Part shown: piece after piece, positions 1-6,580 of the stretch
Layout: every line of letters begins with the position of its first letter
Numbering within the stretch: the first letter of the stretch is position 1
Translations under genes and position numbers: made by a program
NCBI GenBank assembly: GCA_017447005.1
Contig: JAFSOM010000364.1
Span: forward strand, 1-12,438
From: Oscillibacter sp.
GTDB lineage: Bacteria > Bacillota > Clostridia > Oscillospirales > Oscillospiraceae
DNA length: 12,438 bases
Direction of reading: 5' to 3'
The notes under the pieces: model-generated
Seen by the model: only the letters and a program-made list of their open reading frames with translations
What the model was told of the DNA's origin: nothing
Databases searched by the model: none

Positions 1-2
1 AG

Positions 3-926
3 GAATCCATCGTGGATTACCTCGTCGTCGACACGGCGGAAGGGCGCCTTGATTCCTTGCTGGGCAACGTGTTCTGGAACAATGTCCCGTCCGGCGGACG
101 CCAGCCGATTGCGTCCTACCTGCAAGTCGATACCGTGCTTGACGCCATGCGCATGGATACCGGCAACGGCTCCGTATTTGACGTGTACGCCACGAAGGAC
201 TATAAGGAGCGCGTGGCGGCCTATATCGCGCAAAGCCTCTCCGACGGCGAAAACATCCTCGGCATTGGCAAGGGTCTGCGCGTGTCGTCCGCGTCCCCGC
301 TGACCATTGACGCGTCGCTGTTGCCCATGCTGGAAGGCCACAAGTACGCGGTGGTTACGGTCACGCACGGCGTGGACGGAAGCGCGAATGTGTTCCGTTG
401 CGTCATGCCCGTCACGCCGCCCGATACCGTCGCGCCGCTGATTACCAACATCACGCAGAATCTGATTATGGACGGAAGCGAAAGCATTGAGCTGAACACG
501 TGCAGCGGCAACGTTACCTTGACGTTCGACAGCGACCTGTACCAGTTCAACGCCGGGACGCTCAAAGCCGTTGACCTCGGCCCGCATTACAGCACCTTGC
601 GTCAGGATACGTTCACGCCCGCCGTAGACCTCGGCTCGTCCTCGCCCATCGGACAGATAGCCGTCTCGACCGGCATGCCCTCGCAGGTGAATCATAACAC
701 CTCGGTCATTAACCTGACCTTGAAGAACGCGGGCGACGGCGCTACCCTCACCTTCCCGACACAGTTGTGCGACGAGTACGGCAACATGCACTCAACGGCC
801 CTTACGGTGACGTTGAAAGTGAAGTCCATCCTCGTCGGGTACGACAGCGCGAAGAACGCGATTTACGAGCACCGCCCGGAGATTCAGATTTCCACCTCTT
901 GGGACGGGCGTACCGTGAGCGAATAA
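3..926 (+). CDS. C-terminal part of a probable secreted protein of unknown function (5' truncated)
   Basis: The reading frame is open to the left edge of the window, so the GTG at 12 is probably internal and about 308 codons of a longer gene are seen. I do not recognise the family. The first ~125 residues look like a compact alpha/beta domain. From about residue 130, after a proline-rich linker (VTPPDTVAPL), the protein is rich in Thr, Ser, Asn and Val in alternating beta-strand patterns. That matches an Ig-like or adhesin-type extracellular domain and a secreted protein, but the signal peptide would lie outside the window. There is no SLH domain, LPXTG motif or C-terminal membrane helix. It lies 282 bp upstream of, and on the same strand as, the large SLH protein gene, so a related envelope role is plausible but not shown. 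It ends in TAA. Confidence 0.75.
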   Translation, partial: ESIVDYLVVDTAEGRLDSLLGNVFWNNVPSGGRQPIASYLQVDTVLDAMRMDTGNGSVFDVYATKDYKERVAAYIAQSLSDGENILGIGKGLRVSSASPLTIDASLLPMLEGHKYAVVTVTHGVDGSANVFRCVMPVTPPDTVAPLITNITQNLIMDGSESIELNTCSGNVTLTFDSDLYQFNAGTLKAVDLGPHYSTLRQDTFTPAVDLGSSSPIGQIAVSTGMPSQVNHNTSVINLTLKNAGDGATLTFPTQLCDEYGNMHSTALTVTLKVKSILVGYDSAKNAIYEHRPEIQISTSWDGRTVSE

Positions 927-975
927 GCGCACATCCCGCAAGCGCGGCGGAATGAACGAAAGTTCCGCGTATGCC

Positions 976-1172
976 CGTTAAGCTCAATGAAACTTGCCCT
1001 CATCCGGCGCTGCGCGCCACCTTCCCCCGCAATGCGGGGAAGGTATGGACTTGTTAGCGCAATCTTTGAAACCTTGCGGGGTTACGACAAAATGTCTCCC
1101 CCCGGAACGGGGGGAGATGTCGTCGCAAGGCGACAGAGGGGGGAATCAAACCTTATGGGGTTGCGACAAAAA
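976..1172 (+). repeat. Composite palindromic intergenic repeat, family R copy 1
   Basis: It starts with CGTTAAGCT (976-984), followed by a TTGCCCTCATCCGGCG box. A chain of hairpins follows: GGCGC/GCGCC, CCTTCCCC/GGGGAAGG, CTCCCCCC/GGGGGGAG and a TGTCG/CGACA stem. The first ~115 bp match the reverse complement of 9427-9310 almost base for base, so the two copies are inverted. A motif of about 25 bp (1069-1093) recurs with few changes at 1148-1172, a 79-bp step, which suggests internal duplication. It has no coding capacity. It fills nearly all the gap before the SLH gene, and I see no convincing promoter there, although hairpins in the upstream leader could affect that gene's transcript. Confidence 0.8.
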
Positions 1173-1197
1173 AGAGGAGCAATGCCCAGTGTTGTTT

Positions 1198-1204
1198 AAG
1201 GAGG
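1198..1204 (+). promoter_or_regulatory. Ribosome binding site of the SLH protein gene
   Basis: A perfect AAGGAGG lies 4 nt before the ATG at 1209. It fixes the start, and the next residues form a typical signal peptide. Confidence 0.85.
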
Positions 1205-1208
1205 CTCT

Positions 1209-4200
1209 ATGAAAAAAAGAACGTTATGTTCTCTGTTTCTGATATTATTCCTGTTCAGCGCTATCGGGCTATTGGCGGACGCGACGGAAAACGCCGCCAC
1301 TATCACGTTATCCGCCGAAAGCCTGACCATCGAACCGAACGAAACCGCCGTCCTGACGGCCACATCCGCAGACGCTGACAGCGTATCGTGGAGCGTGATT
1401 GACAGTAAAATCGCCTCGGCGGACAAAACGCTTGGCGCGTCCATCACCCTGACGGGCGTCGGCCCCGGTCAAACGGCGGTTATCGCCCGCTTGGGGGACG
1501 CGTCGGAGCGTTGCGCCGTCACGGTTTCCGGCATTACCATCACGCCGGGGACGCTGGAAATCGGCGAAACGGAAACGGCGTCGTTGAATCTGGCGCGCTA
1601 CGGCGCCGCGGCGGATGTCGCCGCCGACGCTTGGACATGGAGCAGTGACAATACCGCCGTGGCGACCGTAGAGAGAACCGAAACCGGCGCGTCCGTGAAT
1701 GCCGTCAGCGTCGGCGCGGCGAATATCACGTGCACGAACGGAACCTACAGCCAGACTTGCGCCGTGACGGTCAAGGAAAAAGAGGCTACCAACGCGTCCG
1801 TGACGCTCTCGCCGGAATCCGTCGTCGTGGAAGTGGGGAAAACGGCGTCCGTCAGCGCAACGTCGACCGCCAGCCCCGACGAAATCAAGTGGAGCGTGGA
1901 AGATACGAAAATCGCCACCGTGGAGCCTAGCGCGGGCGGACAAGTCACCGTAACGGGCGTTCTCGCCGGACGTACCACGCTGATGGCGCAGGCGGGGGTT
2001 GGCCCCATTTCCCGTTGCGTCGTGATTGTCTCCGGCATTGCGTTCGCGTCCGATTCCGTGACGGTGGAAGTCGGAAAGACGCTGGACATCAACGTATTGA
2101 CCTACGGCGCGGCGCAGGACGTGCCCGTGTCAAGCTGGGAATGGGTGAGCGACAATACCAGCGTGGCGACGGTAACGCTCTCGTCGGCGGGGGGCGCTGT
2201 CCGCGGCATACAGGCCGGAAGCGCGACGGTGAGCGTAACTGTGGGCGATTATAAAATCTCCTGCAAAGTGACCGTGGAGGCGGTGGACACTACCGCGACT
2301 ATCGCGCTGTCCGAGGCGACCATCACTATGGCGCCGGGCACAAGCAGTCGTTTGCGCGCCACGACTATCGCGGACAGCGCCGACATTAAGTGGTTCATCG
2401 AGAACACGGACATTACGCAAATCGCCACGAAAAACGGCTATACGGTCATTCTGACGGCGGGCAGTCCCGGACAGACGACCATCACCGCGACTGTCGGCTC
2501 CAGCGACCCGGCAAGCTGTACGGTTATCGTCTCCGGCGTTACGCTGTCAAGCAACAGCCTTGCGATGACGGTGAACGGTTCGGAGAAAATCACGCGGGTG
2601 TCCTACGGCGAGGCGCAGACCATCCCGAACTGGGAGTGGAGCAGCAGCAACACGGGCGTGGCGATAGTCGTACCGGACGAATCCGGCGCGACCGTGCGGG
2701 CCGTCGGCGCGGGAAACAGTACCATTACCTGTACGGGCGGGAGTTACACCGTGCTTTGTCAGGTCTCCGTCGCCGCGAACGAGGCTTCCGCGATTGAGGC
2801 GTCTTTAAGCGGCGGCATTCTCAAAATGAGCGCTATCCTGAACGACTTGAAGGAAGTCTGCAAAAAGATGACGGAAGAGGAGTTGTCGTATATCTCCAAC
2901 CTCTCCATCGACACCAAACTTGGCACGCTGTACGACGGCTACGTGTCGGAAGGCGATACCGGATTCGGCGTCGCCAGCAACCGCAATTATTACGCCGCAA
3001 ACGCCGCGTATCTTATCTCGAACATCACCTTTGTTCCCAAGCCGGATGTCAACGGCGTCGTGCGTATCAGCTACGACGGATTCACCGTGAACAATAAGAC
3101 GTTTACGGGGGCGATTCTCATTTCCGTGGGACAACAGGAAACGACGTTAGCTTACGCGTCCCTCAACGGCGCGGCGATTCATTTTCGCGCCGAGGATTTC
3201 TTCAATTACAGTATGTCGGTCTACAACCGCTCCTTGCAGTACCTGACCTTTACCATGCCCGCCACGCGCTACGGCACGCTTTACTATAGCTACGTCAATT
3301 CCAGCGTATACGAAAGCATTGTCTCCGGCGGCACGCGCTATTACCGTACCTACAACCCCTCCATCAGCAACGTCGCCTTTGTCCCGAATCCGGCCTACTC
3401 CGGCAACTTCTCCCTCAATTTCACGGGCTACGATACCGAAGGCGCCAGCTTTACGGGCGTCGTGCGCATATCCGTGAACAATCCCAACGGCTCCGACAGC
3501 GGCGAGGAACTCCGCGAACGCCTCCATTACGAGACCGGCCCCGGCGCGAAAGTGTACTTTGAGGCCCACGACTTCGTGGACGAATGCAAGGAAGTGACCG
3601 GGTACGAGTTGGTTTCCATCCGTTTCCGTTCCCTTCCGTCCACGACTGTCGGACGCGTTTACACGAACGCCAATTCGTCAAGGGCGTATACGGATACGGA
3701 ATACAGCGTCAGCCGTCTGGACAGCATGAATTTCAGGCCGTATAAAAATTATACCGGCTCCTTCACGATTCCCTTTACCGGAACCACGGACAAGGACACT
3801 TCCTTTAGCGGCGATATTCATATCACCGTATCCCGGGACGGCGCGTATCTGATTCGCATGGCCGCGACCAGCGGAACCCGCGTTTATCTGTCCGTCTCCG
3901 ACTTCGCCGACATGAGCAAATTAGCCGGACAAAACGACTTCCATCACCTCAGTTTTCCGTCCCTGCCCTCCTCCGGCACGCTCTACTATGACAACGGAAC
4001 GCAGACCGTTACCCCCTACGCCATCTATTACCGTTCCGGCACGGAGCCGTTCGTATCCAACATCAATTATATGTCCCCCGACGACTTTACCGGCGACGTG
4101 CGCTTTCCCTATACGCTGTGGGATACGGAGGGCGATTCCGTCACGGGCTATCTCTCCATCACCGTCACAAATCCCGTCGTCGGCAACCCCGACGCCGCCG

Positions 4201-5069
4201 CGACCGGATACCGTACCACGGGGCCAGCCATTCCGATTCGCGCCGCCGACATCCTCAACCCCGCCATACAGGAAATCGGCGAAGTGACCAGCGTCCATCT
4301 GACGCCGCCGTCGCCCTCCGTCGGGAAGCTCGTCCTCAACTACCTCTCCCCCGGCGTGTATTCCCCGTTCGATTCCTCCCGCGACTACTCTTCCGATACG
4401 CTCGGACAGGTCTATTTTGTCCCGAAAGCGGGCTATCGCGGCGCCGCCGCCATTACCTATGTCGCCCGCAACCGCTATAACGTCGTCTACAGCGGCATTT
4501 TACGCGTAGAGGTCAGCCCGCCCGTGACTTCCGCCTACTTCTCCGACCTCACGAACCGCGCTTGGGCCGTGCCCGCCGTCGACTTCTTCCGCTATTACGG
4601 CATTCTCGTCGGCACGACCCCCACGACCTATGAGCCGGACGGCCCGGCCCGTCGCGGCGCCTATATCACCGTGCTGGGCCGGATGTACGGATTCCCGGAT
4701 TACCCCGGCAACGGCGGCTATGACGACGTGGAACTCAACTTCTACTATACGCCCTATATCGCGGCGGGACGCGCTCTCGGCATTACGGAGGCGTCGCAGT
4801 ACTTCTACCCGGGCGCGGCGATTTCGCGTCAGGACGCGGCGGTGTATCTCTACCGCTGTCTCGTCCGCGCCGGACAGGCCCCCGAACCCGACATCAACAA
4901 TCTTTCCCGCTTCCATGACGGCTATCAGGTGGCGTACTACGCCATGGAAGCCATGAGCGCGTTAGTGGAACTGGGCGTCTTTCAGGGCACCGAGGACGGC
5001 TATCTGAACCCGTATTCGACCCTGACGCGTCTGCAAATGGCCGCCATCCTCTACCGCGCTATGACTTGA
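1209..5069 (+). CDS. SLH-domain surface protein with Big_2-like Ig pairs and cadherin-like repeats
   Basis: This 1286-residue protein is exported and held on the cell wall. Residues 1-29 are a signal peptide (MKKR, then a long hydrophobic core). Residues ~30-525 hold six Ig-like (Big_2-type) domains as three A-B pairs, about 166 residues per pair. Each contains a W-containing strand followed by D/N-T-x-I/V-A-(T/S)-V and ends in a Cys-Val-x-V strand. Residues ~530-1105 carry five homologous ~100-residue repeats: an x-x-DF helix-like start, a GTLYY strand, then FVP..Y.G....Y....G.SFTG.I.I.V, resembling cadherin-like beta-sandwiches. Residues ~1108-1286 are three SLH domains with degenerate TRAE motifs (PARRG, ISRQD, LTRLQ), which in this family bind secondary cell-wall polysaccharide. 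The ligand of the repeats is unknown; adhesion or S-layer structure is inferred. It ends in TGA. Confidence 0.93.
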   Translation: MKKRTLCSLFLILFLFSAIGLLADATENAATITLSAESLTIEPNETAVLTATSADADSVSWSVIDSKIASADKTLGASITLTGVGPGQTAVIARLGDASERCAVTVSGITITPGTLEIGETETASLNLARYGAAADVAADAWTWSSDNTAVATVERTETGASVNAVSVGAANITCTNGTYSQTCAVTVKEKEATNASVTLSPESVVVEVGKTASVSATSTASPDEIKWSVEDTKIATVEPSAGGQVTVTGVLAGRTTLMAQAGVGPISRCVVIVSGIAFASDSVTVEVGKTLDINVLTYGAAQDVPVSSWEWVSDNTSVATVTLSSAGGAVRGIQAGSATVSVTVGDYKISCKVTVEAVDTTATIALSEATITMAPGTSSRLRATTIADSADIKWFIENTDITQIATKNGYTVILTAGSPGQTTITATVGSSDPASCTVIVSGVTLSSNSLAMTVNGSEKITRVSYGEAQTIPNWEWSSSNTGVAIVVPDESGATVRAVGAGNSTITCTGGSYTVLCQVSVAANEASAIEASLSGGILKMSAILNDLKEVCKKMTEEELSYISNLSIDTKLGTLYDGYVSEGDTGFGVASNRNYYAANAAYLISNITFVPKPDVNGVVRISYDGFTVNNKTFTGAILISVGQQETTLAYASLNGAAIHFRAEDFFNYSMSVYNRSLQYLTFTMPATRYGTLYYSYVNSSVYESIVSGGTRYYRTYNPSISNVAFVPNPAYSGNFSLNFTGYDTEGASFTGVVRISVNNPNGSDSGEELRERLHYETGPGAKVYFEAHDFVDECKEVTGYELVSIRFRSLPSTTVGRVYTNANSSRAYTDTEYSVSRLDSMNFRPYKNYTGSFTIPFTGTTDKDTSFSGDIHITVSRDGAYLIRMAATSGTRVYLSVSDFADMSKLAGQNDFHHLSFPSLPSSGTLYYDNGTQTVTPYAIYYRSGTEPFVSNINYMSPDDFTGDVRFPYTLWDTEGDSVTGYLSITVTNPVVGNPDAAATGYRTTGPAIPIRAADILNPAIQEIGEVTSVHLTPPSPSVGKLVLNYLSPGVYSPFDSSRDYSSDTLGQVYFVPKAGYRGAAAITYVARNRYNVVYSGILRVEVSPPVTSAYFSDLTNRAWAVPAVDFFRYYGILVGTTPTTYEPDGPARRGAYITVLGRMYGFPDYPGNGGYDDVELNFYYTPYIAAGRALGITEASQYFYPGAAISRQDAAVYLYRCLVRAGQAPEPDINNLSRFHDGYQVAYYAMEAMSALVELGVFQGTEDGYLNPYSTLTRLQMAAILYRAMT

Positions 5070-5099
5070 ATCCCCGCCACTTTCAGGGTAATTTAGGCC

Positions 5100-5323
5100 G
5101 CTTGAAAACCCCTCCCCCTGTCCCCCTCCCCTTTCAGGGGCGGGGGAACGGTATTTTTCGGGGCAATAAATAAGAAGAAAAGTCCCCCGAAAGGGAGAAT
5201 TTAGGGGGCGTAAAGGGAGATTTTAGAGGGATTATCATTGTTTTAGGCCGGACGTTCAACGCCCTGAAAAAACGTCCCCCCGCCCCTGAAAGGGGAGGGG
5301 GACAGGGGGAGGGGTTCGCAAGC
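5100..5323. repeat. 224-bp element with 50-bp terminal inverted repeats, family P copy 1 (MITE/BIME-like)
   Basis: The arms at 5100-5149 and 5274-5323 are inverted copies matching at about 47 of 50 positions, with a 43-bp core differing at one base. Each arm is itself a hairpin: CCCCC, one mismatch, CCCCT, a 3-nt loop, AGGGG, mismatch, GGGGG. The AT-richer centre holds a short direct repeat (AAAGGGAGA followed by TTTAG, at 5190 and 5212) and no plausible ORF. A second copy with the same arms but a different centre is at 8086-8257. It lies between the convergent SLH and PAP2 genes. No target-site duplication is evident. Confidence 0.85.
5267..5301 (-). terminator. Intrinsic terminator of the PAP2 gene, formed by the right arm of the P element
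   Basis: Read on the minus strand, the hairpin (5301-5277) pairs CCCCC and CCCCT with AGGGG and GGGGG around one mismatch. It is followed after 4 nt by a run of six T (5272-5267). It lies about 50 nt past the PAP2 stop codon, so the repeat appears to have been adopted as the terminator. Confidence 0.65.
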
Positions 5324-5352
5324 CCCTTTCAGCTTCTTACGTTACGCCGCAG

Positions 5353-6015
5353 TCAGCGGGATTCCTTATCGGTCAGGGCGACCGCGCCGGAGTAAAGCAG
5401 GAACAGTCCCGCGCTCAGGAATACGGCCCCGAGAATATCCGTGAACCAGTGCACGCCGGAAACCAGTCTCCCTATGACCATGAACGCGGAAAACAGCGTC
5501 ACGAAGGCGTTGGACAACGCCCGGAAATCGGCGCGGGGGGCGCGTCGGTCAACCTGAAACTTAAGCGTCGGCATAACGCTCAAAACCAACAGCGTCGTGG
5601 AGGACGGATAGGACGCCTCCATCACGCCTTCAATGAGAATGGGGCGGTAGTTGATAGGAATCATTTCAAAGACAAGGTAAGCGGCAATCACCACGACATA
5701 GTAGACGCCTAATAAAATGATGTCCATATCCACTTTTATGAGACTGCGCCGCTTTATCAGCTGTACGAGGCCCACGACGCCGAAGGCGATACAGACGACC
5801 AGCGGCACAAGTCCGAGCCAATCCGTGACGGCGTAAAGCCCCATATGGACGCCCGTCAGTTCGTGGAACCACGTATTAAAGGACGCGAAGCCGACGTTTG
5901 TTCCGTTCTGTCCGACCGGCTGAACGTCCACGCATTGTATGAGCGCCGTCCACAACGCGAACACGGCGACCAGCGCGGCCCCGAACGTTAAATTGCGTTT
6001 TGCTTTTTCTTTCAC
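5353..6015 (-). CDS. PAP2-family integral membrane protein (phosphatidic acid phosphatase type 2-like)
   Basis: This 220-residue protein has about six membrane helices (roughly 10-28, 62-86, 99-117, 138-150, 169-187, 191-210). PAP2 enzymes remove phosphate from lipid phosphates such as phosphatidate or undecaprenyl pyrophosphate at the membrane surface. Motif 3 is largely intact: GR at 182-183, H189 and D193 (family SRxxxxxHxxxD, here Ser to Gly). Motif 1 keeps R124-P125, but Glu117 stands where Lys is expected. Motif 2 reads YPSSTT (136-141) instead of PSGH, so its His is missing. Activity is therefore uncertain. The start is GTG at 6015, chosen because AAAGGA (6029-6024) lies 8 nt upstream. 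The gene has its own promoter, a structured leader and a terminator, so it is probably monocistronic. It ends in TGA. Confidence 0.88.
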   Translation of the reverse strand: MKEKAKRNLTFGAALVAVFALWTALIQCVDVQPVGQNGTNVGFASFNTWFHELTGVHMGLYAVTDWLGLVPLVVCIAFGVVGLVQLIKRRSLIKVDMDIILLGVYYVVVIAAYLVFEMIPINYRPILIEGVMEASYPSSTTLLVLSVMPTLKFQVDRRAPRADFRALSNAFVTLFSAFMVIGRLVSGVHWFTDILGAVFLSAGLFLLYSGAVALTDKESR

Positions 6016-6170
6016 TGTATTTATCCTTTCGTTTCGTCAACGACAGAGAATCAAGAGGCGTCGTCGGCGGGCGTACACTTCTCCCGCGTCTCTCGGGTTT
6101 CCCCTGTCCGTACCAGCGGCGTGTGGATTGTACGAAATCCTCCACCTCGACGGCGCCCCCTGATTCCTGA
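6016..6170 (-). ncRNA. Highly structured 5' leader RNA of the PAP2 gene (candidate cis-regulatory RNA)
   Basis: Seen in sequence: the transcript arm 6166-6148 (GAAUCAGGGGGCG then C then CGUCG) pairs with 6066-6048 (CGACG, A, CGCCUCUUGAUUC), giving 18 pairs with two G-U wobbles and one C/A mismatch. Inside are a hairpin GUGGA/UCCAC (6145-6123), a short GGG-GAAA-CCC hairpin (6104-6095) and a hairpin GCGGG/CCCGC (6087-6067). The loop sequence CGUACA (6134-6129) of the first is perfectly complementary to UGUACG (6077-6072) in the loop of the last, which suggests a kissing interaction. The ribosome binding site lies just outside the closing stem and no U-tract is present, so translational control is more likely than termination. 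I cannot match it to a named riboswitch class. Confidence 0.6.
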
Positions 6171-6177
6171 TATGCGC

Positions 6178-6206
6178 ATTATAACAGATTCATTCGCGTT
6201 TGTAAA
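6178..6206 (-). promoter_or_regulatory. Sigma-70-type promoter of the PAP2 leader
   Basis: On the minus strand TTTACA (6206-6201) is followed by a 17-nt spacer and a perfect TATAAT (6183-6178). Transcription should start near 6171, just before the closing stem of the leader. The promoter overlaps the last codons of the PBECR gene. Confidence 0.85.
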
Positions 6207-6573
6207 GAGCCTTTTTATTTTTTACAAGCCGTTTCCAGTCCTTGTCTTTAATGCGCATAAATGTAATGACGGAGTTTTTATAATCCGGGCTATCCGTTTT
6301 TACGACCAGACGTAAAACAAGTTTAACAGTCTCTCCGTTTTCCTGAATCTGTTTCAGGATTAGCGCAGTATGAGGCTTGTTCGCTTCGAGTATCTAGTCA
6401 GGCGCCGTCAAAATCTGCGGGAGGAAACTGGAAAAACGGTCGTAATCGGAGAAATGACGTTCCCGGATATGCGCAATCTGCTTTTCTGTGATAACAACAT
6501 CGTCTGTGATGATGTCTGGCGTGACGCGCCGATAAAGGTCAACGTCAATTTTACATATCGGTATAATTTCCAT
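6190..6573 (-). pseudogene. PBECR-type (phage Barnase-EndoU-ColicinE5/D-RelE-like) nuclease domain protein, interrupted by one in-frame TAG
   Basis: Read through the TAG at 6396-6394 (codon 60), the frame encodes 127 residues that match from memory the small PBECR domains found in phages and mobile elements. Family-like landmarks are DIITDDVVIT and HIRERH (His40) before the TAG, and LILKQI, LVLRL, YKNSVITF and a KNKKALYKRE C-terminus after it. Such proteins are predicted RNA-directed nucleases or toxins. The TAG falls in PD-TAG-ILEANKP, where I expect Tyr, so a single base change explains it and both halves otherwise look under selection. I chose ATG 6573 over the TTG at 6612 because it starts at the domain and lies 7 nt after the yjiH-like stop. 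Its ribosome site (AGGGA) is weak. The natural stop is TGA at 6192-6190. Confidence 0.75.
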
Positions 6574-6580
6574 TTCCCTG

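Noticed and set aside
927..975. Hairpin GCGGAA/TTCCGC as terminator of the first gene
   Set aside because: The stem is only 6 bp with a 10-nt loop and has no T-run on either side.
1308..1943. 211-codon ORF on the minus strand inside the SLH gene
   Set aside because: It is antisense to well-conserved Ig-like repeats; the Arg/Gly/His-rich product is typical of a GC-rich shadow frame and has no ribosome site.
5100..5323. CRISPR array or tandem-repeat locus, suggested by repeated C- and G-rich blocks
   Set aside because: The blocks are two inverted arms around one unique centre, not regularly spaced direct repeats, and no cas genes are present.
5876..6145. 89-codon ORF starting with GTG in the PAP2 leader
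   Set aside because: It spans the paired leader and then runs out of frame into the PAP2 gene; its Arg-rich product looks like accidental translation of a structured RNA.
6016..6170. Leader as a retron msr-msd or known riboswitch
   Set aside because: No reverse transcriptase is nearby, and the conserved cores I remember for ydaO, cobalamin, TPP, SAM and c-di-GMP elements are not recognisable, so no class is assigned.
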